NCBI RefSeq assembly: GCF_022347565.1
Contig: NZ_JAKRGH010000002.1
Span: forward strand, 408,930 to 472,929
Source: Vibrio sp. Of7-15
GTDB lineage: Bacteria > Pseudomonadota > Gammaproteobacteria > Enterobacterales > Vibrionaceae
DNA: 64,000 nucleotides
Direction of reading: 5' to 3'
The notes beneath the pieces are model-generated. The model was not told where the DNA came from and made no database searches. It was given only the letters and a program-made list of their open reading frames with translations. Shown here piece after piece: positions 42,599-52,770 of this stretch. A program made the translations under genes and the position numbers. Within the stretch, counting starts at the first letter, position 1, and the number at the start of each line of letters is the position of its first letter.

Positions 42599-43846
42599 TT
42601 ATAGAGTTACTTTTTTAACCAGTGGCATTGATTGATCTTTTTCTGCTGCTTTACATGCTGCAGCTGTAAAAATCACATCCGTAGAGCTGTTTAGGGCGGT
42701 TTCTGCTGAGTCTTGAACAACACCAATAATGAAACCTACAGCAACAACCTGCATTGCGACTTCATTTGGAATGCCAAACAGGCTACATGCTAATGGGATA
42801 AGTAGGAGTGAGCCACCAGCCACACCTGAGGCACCACAAGCGGATACCGCTGATACAAGGCTTAGTAGTACTGCTGTTGCAATGTCTACTTCTACGCCCA
42901 TAGTGTGAACGGCTGCTAGCGTTAGTACCGTAATTGTAATTGCTGCACCAGCCATGTTGATGGTCGCACCAAGTGGAATAGACACAGAATACGTATCTTC
43001 GTGCAGATCTAGGCGCTTACATAGATCCATGTTAACAGGAATGTTTGCCGCAGAACTACGAGTAAAGAACGCTGTTACACCACTTTCGCGAATACATTTA
43101 AGTACTAGTGGGTATGGGTTACGTTTAGTTTTTACAAAGACGATAATTGGGTTAACGATAAATGCAATGACTAACATTGAGCCTAGTAGCACACCCAGTA
43201 AGCGAGCGTAGTCTTTTAGAGCTTCAAAACCAGTATCAGCGAATGTGTAAGCCACTAAGCCGAAAATACCAATTGGTGCAAAGCGAATCACAAATTTTAC
43301 GATAGATGAGATACCGTTTGAGATATCTACAAATACTTTCTTAGTCGCATCAGATGCTTTGTGAAGGGCTAAACCAAGTGCTACTGCCCATGCAAGAATA
43401 CCGATGAAGTTACCAGACATTAGTGCGTTGATTGGGTTATCAACCATTTTGAACAGTAAAGTGTGTAGGACCTCAGTAATGCCTTCAGGTGGTGCTACTG
43501 AGCTGTTATTGGTGACAAGCGTTAATGTTGTAGGGAACATAAAGCTCATGAACACCGCAGTTAAAGCAGCGGTGAAAGTGCCAAAAAGGTACAGTAAAAT
43601 GATTGGACGCATGTTGGTATGCGTTCCACGTTTTTGGTTAGCAATGGAAGCCGCAACTAAAACAAAAACCAGAATAGGTGCAACAGCTTTTAATGCACTA
43701 ACAAACAGTTGGCCAAATAAACCAAATGACGTGGCAACATCAGGGGCGATGACAGCAACGGCAACACCTGCAATGATACCAAGAAGGATTTGTGTGACTA
43801 AGCTACCTGTGACTAAACGGGCTAAAAGAGGTTGTGATTGACTCAT
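42599..43846 (-). CDS. sstT: Serine/threonine:sodium symporter SstT
   Basis: Inner-membrane sodium-coupled importer of L-serine and L-threonine, of the dicarboxylate/amino acid:cation symporter family. The 415 residues show the family serine-rich hairpin ([15 protein letters not shown]), the NMAGAAI motif and the two re-entrant regions ending [17 protein letters not shown]. Length matches SstT. It is transcribed divergently from cheV and ends at its own terminator, so it is probably a single-gene unit. Confidence 0.95.
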   Translation of the reverse strand: MSQSQPLLARLVTGSLVTQILLGIIAGVAVAVIAPDVATSFGLFGQLFVSALKAVAPILVFVLVAASIANQKRGTHTNMRPIILLYLFGTFTAALTAVFMSFMFPTTLTLVTNNSSVAPPEGITEVLHTLLFKMVDNPINALMSGNFIGILAWAVALGLALHKASDATKKVFVDISNGISSIVKFVIRFAPIGIFGLVAYTFADTGFEALKDYARLLGVLLGSMLVIAFIVNPIIVFVKTKRNPYPLVLKCIRESGVTAFFTRSSAANIPVNMDLCKRLDLHEDTYSVSIPLGATINMAGAAITITVLTLAAVHTMGVEVDIATAVLLSLVSAVSACGASGVAGGSLLLIPLACSLFGIPNEVAMQVVAVGFIIGVVQDSAETALNSSTDVIFTAAACKAAEKDQSMPLVKKVTL

Positions 43847-44071
43847 GTTTTTTCCTGAACTACGGATATTTTTTATATTGATGCACTTTATAAAAAGTGT
43901 CCGAAGGTTTTACAGATGAATTACTCAATTGTCTAGCAATCTTTAATATAAAATTGCTGTATTGGTTACAATGTTATTATATCTATTAACTTTTCATCGT
44001 GACTTTAGCGGCGACAGACACCATACTTAGCCAGAAGAAGAATATGATAATTACAGAAGTGTTAGCAGGTT

Positions 44072-45019
44072 ATGTCTGGAATCTTAAGTAGTGTTGATCA
44101 ACGAACACAGCTAGTTGGTGAGAATCGCTTAGAATTATTGCTATTTAAGCTAAATACACACCAGCTTTTTGCAATCAATGTTTTTAAAGTGAAAGAGGTC
44201 TTGAAAGTGCCTCCACTTGCCAAGCTGCCAGGCTCTCATTACAACATTACCGGTGTGGCGACGTTACGTGGTATGCCTGTACCTATTATTGATCTGCGTG
44301 GTGCCATTGGTATGAGGACCATGGGGCCAGATGAAGACTCAAATTTAATTATTACAGAGTACAATCGTACGATTCAGGGTTTTCTAGTTGGGCAAGTTCG
44401 CAACATTGTGAATATGACGTGGAGTGATATACAGCCGCCACCAAAGACAGTGGGACGTGCGAATTATTTAACCGCGATCACTCAAGTTGAAGATGAAGGC
44501 GAGAAAAAAATCGTTGAGATTATTGATGTAGAAAAAGTACTCGCAGAAATTATTGAGTATGACATCAGTATTTCAGAAGATGTGTTAGACAATGAACTAT
44601 TGAATCAAATGTATGGCCGTAAGGTGCTTATTGTTGATGATTCGTCTACGGCTCGTACTCAAGTTCGCGAAACCCTTGCTCAACTTGGGTTGGAAGTGAT
44701 TGAACGTTGCGATGGTCTACAAGCGTTGACTTTGCTGAAAGAGTGGTGTGATGAAGGTAAGGTGATCACCGATGAATTATTGTTGATGATAACCGATGCT
44801 GAAATGCCGGAAATGGATGGCTATAAGCTAACTCATGAAGTGCGTTCAGATCCTAGAATGAGTGATTTGTACATTACGTTGAATACGTCGTTAAGTGGTA
44901 GCTTCAATGAGGCGATGGTTGAAAAAGTAGGCTGTGATCGCTTTATCTCAAAATTTCAACCAGATCTGTTAGTTGGGGTTGCCCAAGATCGTTTAAGGGA
45001 TATTCTATCTAAAAAATAA
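44072..45019 (+). CDS. cheV: Chemotaxis coupling protein CheV
   Basis: Chemotaxis adaptor combining a CheW-like domain (about 15-165) with a phospho-receiver domain (about 185-310). In the receiver the acidic pair is Asp189-Asp190, the phosphorylated residue is Asp242 (TDAEMPEMDGY), and the conserved Lys is in FISKF. It couples receptors to CheA and tunes the array. The ribosome site before the ATG is poor (AGG two bases upstream), but the start MSGILSSVDQRTQLVGENR aligns with other CheV proteins. Confidence 0.95.
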   Translation: MSGILSSVDQRTQLVGENRLELLLFKLNTHQLFAINVFKVKEVLKVPPLAKLPGSHYNITGVATLRGMPVPIIDLRGAIGMRTMGPDEDSNLIITEYNRTIQGFLVGQVRNIVNMTWSDIQPPPKTVGRANYLTAITQVEDEGEKKIVEIIDVEKVLAEIIEYDISISEDVLDNELLNQMYGRKVLIVDDSSTARTQVRETLAQLGLEVIERCDGLQALTLLKEWCDEGKVITDELLLMITDAEMPEMDGYKLTHEVRSDPRMSDLYITLNTSLSGSFNEAMVEKVGCDRFISKFQPDLLVGVAQDRLRDILSKK

Positions 45020-45034
45020 CACACAATGTGTAAT

Positions 45035-45619
45035 TTAATGTGAATCATTGAGATTCTGTATGACAGTATGAAGGAACTGAATGGCTTTCTTACTGTCATT
45101 TTGACTGAGTAGCCATTGCTTGTGCTGTAATGGTAAAGGCAGGATCTCTAACCACCTCTGACATACCCAAGTAATATCATCGTACATGGGTAGAACGTAA
45201 TGGGCAGACAACTGTGGGAACTCAAGAAATACTTGCTTTAGGGTTTCTACTAATAGCTCATTATCTGACGTTGCGGGAATAGGCATCCACTTCATCGTTG
45301 GGTTTATAGTACCAAACTGCAAGTTGTCTTTTTCTGTCCAAGTTTCTATGATTTCAAAGCTTTCAATACCTTGAATGGTAATCCCTAATGTTTTGTCTGG
45401 TAGTGACTCAAAGTCTGTGATGAGTACTCTGGTGCCATAACGGGCAATTGTTCCTTTGTCTTCCATGCATACCCCAAACCCTAGATCATTACAGGATGCA
45501 ATTTTGACTAACCGTTGATACCTAGGCTCAAAAATTCTGAGTTGATTAATACCATCAGGGAAAATAAAAATGGGTAAAGGAAACAATGGCAGTTGATTGG
45601 TTTGAAATTCAGTTTGCAT
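45035..45619 (-). CDS. Stand-alone LON substrate-binding domain protein
   Basis: A 194-residue protein consisting mainly of the LON N-terminal domain (PF02190 type): LPLFPLPIFIFPDGINQLRIFEPRY at the start, then the RYGTRVLITDFESLPD and LGITIQGIESFEI strands. It has no ATPase or protease domain. Such solitary LON-N proteins are common in Vibrio and other gammaproteobacteria; the role is unknown, perhaps substrate recognition or an adaptor. It is convergent with cheV across 15 nt with no terminator between them. Confidence 0.85.
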   Translation of the reverse strand: MQTEFQTNQLPLFPLPIFIFPDGINQLRIFEPRYQRLVKIASCNDLGFGVCMEDKGTIARYGTRVLITDFESLPDKTLGITIQGIESFEIIETWTEKDNLQFGTINPTMKWMPIPATSDNELLVETLKQVFLEFPQLSAHYVLPMYDDITWVCQRWLEILPLPLQHKQWLLSQNDSKKAIQFLHTVIQNLNDSH

Positions 45620-45722
45620 TATAAAATCTCAGATTATCCTACAGCATACAGGATAATTAACTGTTTAATATTTGTGACAACTTTGTACTAATAAGATAGT
45701 CTAATTTATTAAGGTGTGGCTA

Positions 45723-45887
45723 ATGATAGCTAGCCTGAAGGACAAGGATTACGTTCTCGGTTTATTTGATTAAGAAGGTAATATTGTTCACATGCTCTGG
45801 ATGACATCTAAGCTTGTTATTACATTAGTAGTGTTAGCGTATAAAAGATATCAAAAAAGACGTGAAGAAAATGAAGTTGATGTTTAA
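45723..45887 (+). pseudogene. Interrupted small membrane protein ORF before bioA terminator
   Basis: A plus-strand frame starts at ATG 45723, 8 nt after AAGG, encodes 16 residues (MIASLKDKDYVLGLFD) and stops at TAA 45771-45773. The same frame stays open from there to TAA 45885-45887, reading EGNIVHMLW, a hydrophobic helix (LVITLVVLAY) and a charged tail (KRYQKRREENEVDV). Without the TAA this would be one 54-residue single-helix protein. Alternatively two peptides of 16 and 31 residues (second ATG 45792) are made. A strong terminator on this strand follows 20 nt later, which supports transcription. I do not recognise the family. Confidence 0.45.
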
Positions 45888-45906
45888 GCTTCTAATTATG
45901 AATGAG

Positions 45907-45932
45907 AAAGGGAGGTTTAGTGACCTCCCTTT
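45907..45932. terminator. Terminator between small ORF and bioA
   Basis: A perfect 10-bp stem (45907-45916 with 45923-45932, AAAGGGAGGT), 6-nt loop. T-rich on the plus strand, and TTT-containing on the minus strand after bioA, so it may serve both directions. Confidence 0.88.
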
Positions 45933-45953
45933 TTTATATAAGAAAAACGAGAG

Positions 45954-47234
45954 TTAATACAAAGTAGTCAGTGCTGATCGAATCGCTTTAGTGAGTTTTA
46001 GTAACTGTTCTGGTTTTGTTATAAACGGAGGCATCATGTAAATGAGTTTACCGAATGGCCGGATCCAGACACCTTGATCGACAAAGTGTTGTTGAATGGC
46101 CACCATATCGACCGGTTCTTTTAACTCAACGACACCAATTGCTCCTAGCCAACGCACATCTTGCACAATATCCAGTTCTAGCAGTTCAGGTAAAGTCTGA
46201 CTAAATTGCGTTTCAATATCTGTAACTTGCTGTTGCCAGTGGTTTTGTTGCAATAAGCCAAGGCTAGCATCAGCCACTGCACATGCTAGCGGGTTCCCCA
46301 TAAAGGTTGGTCCATGCATGAAGCAACCTGCTTCACCACCACACACAGTATCGGCCACGGTTTTGGTGGTTAAAGTTGCCGAAAGCGTCATATAGCCACC
46401 GGTCAGCGCTTTCCCCACACACATGATATCCGGTTCAATATCAGCGTGTTCACACGCAAACATCTTGCCTGTGCGGCCAAACCCAGTAGCAATTTCATCG
46501 GCAATGAGCAGCAAATCATGCTGATCACATAGCTCTCTTACTGCCTTTAAGTAATTGGGGTGATAGATGCGCATTCCGCCCGCACCTTGAACTATGGGTT
46601 CAAGAATAATAGCGGCCAGTTCACCTTTATGTGCTTCTAGCTGCTCTTTTAGGGAGTCAAGATCACTTTCATGCCACTCTCCGCCGAATTGGCTTACTGG
46701 CGATTCAGCAAACACATGCTCAGGCAAAAAGCCTTTGTATAAGCTATGCATAGAGTTATCTGGGTCAGTCACCGACATGGCGGCAAACGTATCCCCATGA
46801 TAGCCATGACGAACCGTGAGAAACTTAGATCGCGGGCTTCCTTTACTGTGCCAATACTGTAATGCCATCTTTAAACTGACTTCTACGGCGACAGATCCTG
46901 AATCAGCAAGAAACACATGTTGCAGTTGTTCAGGACTGAGCTGAATAAGTTTTTTGCATAACTCAACTGCCGGTTCATGAGTCAGCCCCCCAAACATGAC
47001 ATGCGACATTTTTTTAAGCTGCTTTTCTGCGGCTTGGTTTAATACTGGATGGTTATAACCATGTACGGCAGACCACCAAGATGACATGCCATCAATGAGC
47101 TCAGTACCATCATCTAATGTAATGGTTACGCCATCGGCACTTGCGACAGGGTAACAAGGAAGTGGATTAATAGTAGAAGTATAAGGGTGCCAAATGTGGT
47201 CCCGGTCGAAATCCAAATCAACCAAATTGCTCAT
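45954..47234 (-). CDS. bioA: Adenosylmethionine-8-amino-7-oxononanoate aminotransferase
   Basis: PLP enzyme of biotin synthesis converting KAPA to DAPA with SAM as amino donor. The 426 residues are a class III aminotransferase; the PLP lysine is Lys275 in GKALTGGYM and the metal-free Asp in [15 protein letters not shown] binds PLP. The family start [11 protein letters not shown] is intact. It is divergent from bioB across 104 nt holding the shared operator, as in E. coli. Confidence 0.97.
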   Translation of the reverse strand: MSNLVDLDFDRDHIWHPYTSTINPLPCYPVASADGVTITLDDGTELIDGMSSWWSAVHGYNHPVLNQAAEKQLKKMSHVMFGGLTHEPAVELCKKLIQLSPEQLQHVFLADSGSVAVEVSLKMALQYWHSKGSPRSKFLTVRHGYHGDTFAAMSVTDPDNSMHSLYKGFLPEHVFAESPVSQFGGEWHESDLDSLKEQLEAHKGELAAIILEPIVQGAGGMRIYHPNYLKAVRELCDQHDLLLIADEIATGFGRTGKMFACEHADIEPDIMCVGKALTGGYMTLSATLTTKTVADTVCGGEAGCFMHGPTFMGNPLACAVADASLGLLQQNHWQQQVTDIETQFSQTLPELLELDIVQDVRWLGAIGVVELKEPVDMVAIQQHFVDQGVWIRPFGKLIYMMPPFITKPEQLLKLTKAIRSALTTLY

Positions 47235-47246
47235 ATTTTATCCATA

Positions 47247-47277
47247 TGTAAACTTGAAGGTGAAAACTATGTTGACA
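47247..47277. promoter_or_regulatory. BirA-type operator between bioA and bioB
   Basis: Half-sites TGTAAAC (47247-47253) and GTTGACA (47271-47277) are separated by 17 bp. This compares with the known biotin repressor pattern TTGTAAACC-N15-GGTTTACAA, with one change per arm. It overlaps the bioB -35 element, so BirA bound to biotinyl-AMP should block both directions. Confidence 0.7.
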
Positions 47278-47299
47278 GTCTACTGACTAGAAGTAGACT
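47272..47299 (+). promoter_or_regulatory. bioB promoter
   Basis: A consensus TTGACA (47272-47277) is 16 bp from TAGACT (47294-47299). The predicted start of transcription is about 35 nt before the bioB GTG. Confidence 0.65.
47277..47299. repeat. 8-bp inverted repeat inside the bioB promoter spacer
   Basis: AGTCTACT (47277-47284) and AGTAGACT (47292-47299) are perfect inverted copies with a 7-nt spacer. They fill the interval from the -35 to the -10 element and are separate from the BirA half-sites. Confidence 0.6.
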
Positions 47300-47338
47300 A
47301 GCCAAGCATAACTACTCTAAATCGTTAAGGAAGCGCAC

Positions 47339-48391
47339 GTGGAAGTACGTCATAACTGGACTGTTGAAGAAGTTCAAACGTTATTAAATAAACCATTTAT
47401 GGATTTGTTGTTTGAAGCTCAACTTGTACATCGTCAATTTCAACAGCATAACTATGTTCAAGTAAGTACCTTACTTTCAATAAAAACCGGTGCTTGCCCA
47501 GAAGACTGTAAGTACTGCCCGCAAAGTGCTCACTACCGCACTGATGTAGAACGTGAACGTTTGATGGAAGTAGAGCGTGTACTAGATGCCGCGAAAAAAG
47601 CGAAAAATTCAGGTTCAACGCGCTTCTGTATGGGAGCGGCTTGGAAGAACCCAAAAGAAAGAGACATGCCATTGCTGCTTGATATGGTACGCGGCGTAAA
47701 AGATATGGGCTTAGAGACTTGTATGACGCTGGGTATGATCACAGCAGATCAAGCGGATGATTTAGCAGAAGCAGGGTTGGATTATTATAACCATAACCTA
47801 GATACGTCTCCGGAGTACTACGGGAACATTATTACCACCCGTACGTATCAAGACCGTTTAGATACACTGTCTCACGTACGTGATGCAGGAATGAAGATTT
47901 GTTCTGGTGGAATAATCGGTATGGGGGAAACGGATCGTGACCGTGCGGCTTTGTTTGTTGAACTTGCAAACTTGCCACAGCACCCAGAAAGTGTACCAAT
48001 TAACATGTTGGTTAAAGTGAAAGGTACGCCGCTAGAAGAAGTGGATGATGTTGAGTCTTTCGACTTTATTCGTTTAATTGCTGTTGCACGTATCATGATG
48101 CCAGAATCCGCAGTACGCTTGTCTGCTGGTCGTGAGAACATGAATGAGCACATGCAAACCTTATGCTTCATGGCTGGTGCTAACTCTATTTTCTATGGTT
48201 GTAAGCTACTGACTACGCCAAACCCAGATGAAGATACCGATATGCAGCTATTTAAGAAGCTGGGTATTAACAGTCAGTCTGTTGTTCAGAAACCTGATGA
48301 AGTTCAAGAAGGTCAGTTACTGGAAAAAGTAGCAGAGCGCGTAGCATCACGTCCAGGTAAAGACGATCTGTTTTATGACGCAAGCGTTTGA
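47339..48391 (+). CDS. bioB: Biotin synthase
   Basis: Radical SAM enzyme that inserts sulfur into dethiobiotin. The 350 residues contain the [4Fe-4S] motif Cys53-x3-Cys57-x2-Cys60 ([10 protein letters not shown]) at exactly the E. coli positions. Further conserved cysteines (CMGAAW, GLETCMT) and the Arg of SAGRENM bind the [2Fe-2S] cluster. The start is GTG with AAGGA 7 nt upstream. Its end overlaps bioF by 17 nt; bioBFCD is one coupled operon. Confidence 0.97.
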   Translation: MEVRHNWTVEEVQTLLNKPFMDLLFEAQLVHRQFQQHNYVQVSTLLSIKTGACPEDCKYCPQSAHYRTDVERERLMEVERVLDAAKKAKNSGSTRFCMGAAWKNPKERDMPLLLDMVRGVKDMGLETCMTLGMITADQADDLAEAGLDYYNHNLDTSPEYYGNIITTRTYQDRLDTLSHVRDAGMKICSGGIIGMGETDRDRAALFVELANLPQHPESVPINMLVKVKGTPLEEVDDVESFDFIRLIAVARIMMPESAVRLSAGRENMNEHMQTLCFMAGANSIFYGCKLLTTPNPDEDTDMQLFKKLGINSQSVVQKPDEVQEGQLLEKVAERVASRPGKDDLFYDASV

Positions 48392-49547
48392 TCAACGAAT
48401 CAGTTCGGCGTTGCAGCAGCGACGCCAAACTGGCTTAACACGGCAGCGAATACTGGTAGAAAAGGGTAATCAAACCTTTTTAACTTACGGTGAACGATCG
48501 TATTTGAATTTTTCCGGTAATGATTATTTAGGCTTAGCCAATACCCCTGAGGTTATTTCAGCGTGGCAAGAAGGCTTATCGTTATTTGGTGCAGGCAGTG
48601 GTGCATCTCCTTTAGTAACGGGCTATTCAGCACCACATGCTTATTTAGAAACGCAACTAGCTGAGTGGTTAGGCTTTGATAATGCGGTGTTGTTCAATTC
48701 AGGTTTTAGTGCAAATCAAGCCGTGTTGTTTTCATTGCTTCAAGCCGATGATGTGCTACTGCAAGATAAGCTAAACCATGCGTCGTTAATGGAAGCGGGG
48801 ATGCATTCACCTGCTCAAATGCGCCGATTTTCTCATAATGATTGCCAGCAACTGGAAACATTACTCAGTAAATCTAACAAGAATACTCTGGTCGTTACTG
48901 AAGGGGTGTTTAGCATGGATGGTGATTGCGCACCTTTACCAACTATTGCTCAATTAACTTCTCAACCACATTATTGGTTGATGGTGGATGATGCTCATGG
49001 TTGTGGTGTTTTGGGTGAAGGTGGCCGCGGAAGCTGTGATTTGGCCGATATACAACCTGATATTTTGGTTGTTACGTTTGGCAAAGCATTTGGCCTTTCA
49101 GGGGCCGCTGTTTTGTGTAATGCAGAGTGTGCTGATTTTTTAAGTCAGTTTGCCCGTCATCATGTTTACTCTACAGCGATGCCACCAGCCCAAGCTCATG
49201 CTTTATCTCAGGCTTTGTCTCTGATTCAGACTCAAGAATGGCGGCGAGAGAAGTTGTTGGAATTGGGAGCTGAACTTGAACAAAAGCTACACAGCACACC
49301 AGGATTAGTTCATACCCAGACTCCGATTAAGCCTTTTATTATTGGTGATGCAGAGCAGACAGTGCATGTTGCAGATCAATTACGTCAGCAAGGTATATGG
49401 GCGACGGCAATTCGACCGCCAACGGTTCCGGTAGGTAGTGCACGGTTACGTCTAACCTTGTCTGCAAACCATTCGGTTGAACACATCACGCAACTGAGTA
49501 CGGCATTGATGTCTATCATGGATAACCTAGGAGAAAGTCATGGCTGA
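48375..49547 (+). CDS. bioF: 8-amino-7-oxononanoate synthase
   Basis: PLP enzyme that condenses pimeloyl-ACP (or -CoA) with alanine to form KAPA. The 390 residues belong to the alpha-oxoamine synthase family; the PLP lysine is Lys237 in [11 protein letters not shown], and [15 protein letters not shown] is the conserved cofactor segment. It overlaps bioB by 17 nt and bioC by 8 nt. Confidence 0.96.
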   Translation: MTQAFDQRISSALQQRRQTGLTRQRILVEKGNQTFLTYGERSYLNFSGNDYLGLANTPEVISAWQEGLSLFGAGSGASPLVTGYSAPHAYLETQLAEWLGFDNAVLFNSGFSANQAVLFSLLQADDVLLQDKLNHASLMEAGMHSPAQMRRFSHNDCQQLETLLSKSNKNTLVVTEGVFSMDGDCAPLPTIAQLTSQPHYWLMVDDAHGCGVLGEGGRGSCDLADIQPDILVVTFGKAFGLSGAAVLCNAECADFLSQFARHHVYSTAMPPAQAHALSQALSLIQTQEWRREKLLELGAELEQKLHSTPGLVHTQTPIKPFIIGDAEQTVHVADQLRQQGIWATAIRPPTVPVGSARLRLTLSANHSVEHITQLSTALMSIMDNLGESHG

Positions 49548-50349
49548 AAATGCATACCAGACAACGGAGTTATTCAGCGACAAATTGGCCATTGCAGCAG
49601 CATTTAGTCGAGCCGCTCAAACTTATGATCGCTCAGCGGCTTTTCAGCGAGATGTTGGGCTGCGATTACTTTCTCGTTTACCGAAAGACTTAACAGGAAA
49701 GTCCGTATTGGATTTAGGTTGTGGCACAGGTTTTTTTACAAAAATGCTAGCGGAAAGAGGCGCAGAGGTGACGGCGTGCGATCTCTCTGAGGCTATGTTA
49801 GCGAAAGCCCAAGAGCGCTGCCAAGGTCTAGATATTCGTTATGTTCAAGCGGACGCGGAAGCCTTACCATTTTCGCCATACGAGTTTGATATTGTTTTCT
49901 CAAGTTTGGCTCTGCAATGGTGTATTGATTTTTCAGTCCCAGTAAGAGAAGCAAAACGGGCATTAAAACCAAAGGGGCAGTTCTTTTTCTCCACTTTAGC
50001 GGATGGATCTTTGTGTGAGTTGCGTCATGCATGGGCAGAAGTTGATTCACATCAACATGTAAATGATTTTATTACACCATGTGGGCTAAACATTGCGTTA
50101 GCTCAAGCCGATAGCTACGGCCATCAATTAGACTTCGAGGCCATTCAAGTATGTTACCCCTCTGCGATGGCACTGATGAAAGATTTGAAAGGCATTGGTG
50201 CGACTCATTTACAGCAAGGTCGAACCCAAGGCCTGCAAGGTAAAACAAAGTTAGTTGCAGTTGAAAAAGCATACAGTAAGTATAGAAATAAAGACGGTCA
50301 GTTACCTGCAACGTATCAGGTCTGCTTAGGAGTTATTAAAAATGATTAA
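49540..50349 (+). CDS. bioC: Malonyl-ACP O-methyltransferase BioC
   Basis: SAM-dependent methyltransferase that caps malonyl-ACP so the fatty acid enzymes can build pimeloyl-ACP methyl ester. The 269 residues carry motif [12 protein letters not shown] (about 55-65), motif II DLSEAML and the post-motif FSSLALQWC. It overlaps bioF and bioD by 8 nt each. No bioH carboxylesterase is adjacent; it must be elsewhere, as in many gammaproteobacteria. Confidence 0.95.
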   Translation: MAENAYQTTELFSDKLAIAAAFSRAAQTYDRSAAFQRDVGLRLLSRLPKDLTGKSVLDLGCGTGFFTKMLAERGAEVTACDLSEAMLAKAQERCQGLDIRYVQADAEALPFSPYEFDIVFSSLALQWCIDFSVPVREAKRALKPKGQFFFSTLADGSLCELRHAWAEVDSHQHVNDFITPCGLNIALAQADSYGHQLDFEAIQVCYPSAMALMKDLKGIGATHLQQGRTQGLQGKTKLVAVEKAYSKYRNKDGQLPATYQVCLGVIKND

Positions 50350-51022
50350 TGCATTATTTATTGCAGGTACGGATACCGAAGTTGGAAAAACAGTAGCATC
50401 AAAAGCTATTTTACAAGCCTTGGCTCACAAAGGGTATGTAACAGCAGGGTACAAGCCTGTTGCAGCAGGTTGCGAGCAAACAGAGCAAGGGCCACATAAT
50501 TCAGATGCGCTGCATTTACAAAAAGCCGCAACGCTCGATTTATCTTACGAAGAAGTCAATCCATACCCATTAATGTTACCAGCATCGCCTCATATTGCTG
50601 CCAAACATGATGACGTTTCTATTTGTTTTGATGTCTTATCTGAAGGTTTAGCAAAGCTGAAAGAAAAGTCAGATGTCGTTTTGGTGGAAGGGGCTGGTGG
50701 ATGGCGCGTGCCGGTGTCAGATCAAGAGTGTCTTTCACGTTGGGTGAAAAAGGAGAAGCTACCTGTCGTATTGGTGGTAGGGGTTAAACTTGGTTGTTTA
50801 AGTCATGCCATGCTGACAGCTGAAGCCATTATGCAAGACGGACTAGAGATCGTTGGCTGGGTAGCAAATCGTATTAATCCAGGAACAGAGCATTACGCTG
50901 AAATTATTGAAATGCTAGAAGATAAGATTCCAGCTCCAAAATTAGGTGAGATCCCTTACGTGCCAAGTGCTAAGCGACAAGACATTGGTAAATATATTGA
51001 TGTATCAGAGTTAAGCGCATAA
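50342..51022 (+). CDS. bioD: Dethiobiotin synthetase
   Basis: ATP-dependent enzyme that closes the ureido ring of dethiobiotin from DAPA and CO2. The 226 residues show the P-loop GTDTEVGKT near 9-17 and the [11 protein letters not shown] segment. It is the last gene of bioBFCD and ends 30 nt before a strong terminator. Confidence 0.96.
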   Translation: MINALFIAGTDTEVGKTVASKAILQALAHKGYVTAGYKPVAAGCEQTEQGPHNSDALHLQKAATLDLSYEEVNPYPLMLPASPHIAAKHDDVSICFDVLSEGLAKLKEKSDVVLVEGAGGWRVPVSDQECLSRWVKKEKLPVVLVVGVKLGCLSHAMLTAEAIMQDGLEIVGWVANRINPGTEHYAEIIEMLEDKIPAPKLGEIPYVPSAKRQDIGKYIDVSELSA

Positions 51023-51052
51023 GGCATTTGGGGTGCCACTGAAAAGAAATGA

Positions 51053-51081
51053 AAAGGGCTTACAGATTCTGTAAGCCCTTT
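51053..51081. terminator. Terminator after bioD
   Basis: A perfect 13-bp stem (51053-51065 with 51069-51081) with a 3-nt loop and T tracts on both strands. It lies between bioD and a convergent small gene. Confidence 0.92.
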
Positions 51082-51113
51082 TTATATGTTTGATTTAACC
51101 AGTCTACGGCTGA

Positions 51114-51278
51114 TTAGCTGCGGCTTGCGCTCATGATGGACTCTTGAGTATCCACAACTTGTTTCTGTATTGAGTCTTGTGAATCAATACCAAGTTGCTC
51201 GCGAGCTTCTTCTACCGTTAGTCCTAAATGGCAACGAAGTAGATCAATCGCCATTTGGTAGTTTTCCTTTTCAACCAT
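51114..51278 (-). CDS. Small hypothetical protein, 54 aa
   Basis: A compact ORF on the minus strand, convergent with bioD. AAAGGGA lies 6 nt before the ATG. The predicted protein is soluble, helical and acidic overall (MVEKENYQMAIDLLRCHLGL, then TVEEAREQLGIDSQDSI). The segment TVEEAREQLGI resembles a helix-turn or small alpha-hairpin. No membrane helix or metal motif is seen. It ends 33 nt before the shared bidirectional terminator. I do not recognise the family; length, ribosome site and terminator make it a likely real gene. Confidence 0.65.
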   Translation of the reverse strand: MVEKENYQMAIDLLRCHLGLTVEEAREQLGIDSQDSIQKQVVDTQESIMSASRS

Positions 51279-51764
51279 TGTTCGTCCCTTTGGTTTAATC
51301 AGTAATTTTAAGACACAAGAAAGATAGTCTTAGTTTTCGAGTAGTGCAATACTACTAAGGTCTAATATGCCATACCGGAATACGGTTTTAAGTATTGAGG
51401 CATAAAAACAGAACACTTAACGTTATGAATTTTAATATGTTTAGTGATGTATATCGAAAAACCCTTGCCACTTCAAATTTATGAAAAAAAATTAAAAAAA
51501 TTCAGTTTTAGTTTGGTTGCAATAATGTAAATTTATCTCGTTGATTAATGTGAGAGCTATTATTAATGGGTGGAATGTGTCGGTATTTATGCTGCTAAGG
51601 TACATAAAATGTTGCAATTTGCTACTTTCACTTCTGATTAAAATGTTCGACCATATTAAGAGTACTAATGTGAGTAGTTATGTTGCCAGTCAACAAAAAA
51701 TAAAATTATAGATAACTATTTGTATATATCAGGATAGCTTCCATTGAATGGAGAAAAGTGAAAT
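51279..51764. other. Long AT-rich spacer upstream of htpX
   Basis: The 486 bp between the 54-aa gene and htpX hold no ORF with a good ribosome site. Beyond the promoter candidate at 51683-51711, a short palindrome TCCATT-G-AATGGA (51740-51752) overlaps the htpX ribosome site. No sigma-32 consensus was found. Confidence 0.5.
51683..51711 (+). promoter_or_regulatory. Candidate htpX promoter
   Basis: TTGCCA (51683-51688) and TTATAG (51706-51711) are 17 bp apart, predicting a leader of about 47 nt before htpX. Confidence 0.4.
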
Positions 51765-52640
51765 ATGAAGCGAGTAATGTTGTTCTTGGCAACGAACTTA
51801 GCAGTAATGCTGGTGTTCAGTATTGTCTTGAATATTGTTTATGCTGTAACTGGAATTCAAGCGGGCAGCATGTCTGGCTTAATCGTCATGGCGGCGCTGT
51901 TTGGTTTTGGCGGATCCCTGTTTTCTTTGTTAATTTCTAAGAAAATGGCGCTACGTTCTGTGGGTGGTCAGGTTATTGAACATCCAAGAAATGAAACAGA
52001 ACACTGGTTAATTGAAACAGTGTCACGCCAGGCACAGCAAGTTGGTATTGGGATGCCAACAGTTGCCATTTACGATTCAGTTGATATCAACGCGTTCGCT
52101 ACGGGGGCAAAACGTGATGATTCTTTAGTTGCCGTTTCAACGGGTCTGCTTCATAACATGACAAGAGATGAAGCAGAGGCAGTTTTGGCTCATGAAGTCA
52201 GCCATATTGCTAATGGTGATATGATCACCATGACGTTAATGCAAGGTGTTGTGAATACCTTTGTTATTTTCTTATCACGTTTGATTGCTAATGCGGTGAG
52301 TGGGTTTATGTCCAGTGACGAAGATGGTAGAGGAGAGGGAGGAAGTTTCATGACTTACTTCATTGTTTCGACCATTCTTGAGCTTGTATTTGGCTTCCTT
52401 GCGAGCTTCCTAACTATGTGGTTTAGCCGCCATCGCGAGTTTAAAGCTGACGCAGGGGCTGCTCAGCTAGTGGGCAAACATAAAATGATTGCAGCGCTAG
52501 AGCGTTTAAAAGTTAGCCATGAACCACAGCTCGAAGGTTCCATGATGGCTTTTGGTATTAATGGTAAGAAATCGCTGACTGAGTTGTTAATGAGTCATCC
52601 GCCATTAGATAATCGTATTCAAGCACTAAAAAACAGCTAA
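51765..52640 (+). CDS. htpX: Membrane protease HtpX
   Basis: Zinc metalloprotease (M48B) that works with FtsH in quality control of inner-membrane proteins, usually induced by Cpx or heat stress. The 291 residues have two N-terminal helices (about 5-25 and 36-57), the zinc motif HEVSH (143-147), two further hydrophobic segments, and the third-ligand Glu in [15 protein letters not shown] is 11 nt from the ATG, a longer spacing than usual. Confidence 0.95.
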   Translation: MKRVMLFLATNLAVMLVFSIVLNIVYAVTGIQAGSMSGLIVMAALFGFGGSLFSLLISKKMALRSVGGQVIEHPRNETEHWLIETVSRQAQQVGIGMPTVAIYDSVDINAFATGAKRDDSLVAVSTGLLHNMTRDEAEAVLAHEVSHIANGDMITMTLMQGVVNTFVIFLSRLIANAVSGFMSSDEDGRGEGGSFMTYFIVSTILELVFGFLASFLTMWFSRHREFKADAGAAQLVGKHKMIAALERLKVSHEPQLEGSMMAFGINGKKSLTELLMSHPPLDNRIQALKNS

Positions 52641-52666
52641 CTTCCACATTAGCGAAATAGTTCTGA

Positions 52667-52688
52667 GCCCTGACTTTTGTCGGGGCTT
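52667..52688 (+). terminator. Terminator of htpX
   Basis: A 9-bp stem (52667-52675 with 52680-52688, one G-U pair), 4-nt loop, then a T5 run. Confidence 0.85.
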
Positions 52689-52770
52689 TTTATTTTTGAA
52701 CGGTTTTTTGTTATGGACTTTTCTATAGTGGAGAAAATTAGCCATAATACCGTTTTTACATGTTGGAATA

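Noticed and set aside
51740..51752. RNA thermometer at the htpX ribosome site
   Set aside because: The palindrome TCCATT-G-AATGGA overlaps the ribosome site, but the RNA hairpin would have only five pairs with a 3-nt loop and lacks the layered structure of known thermosensors.
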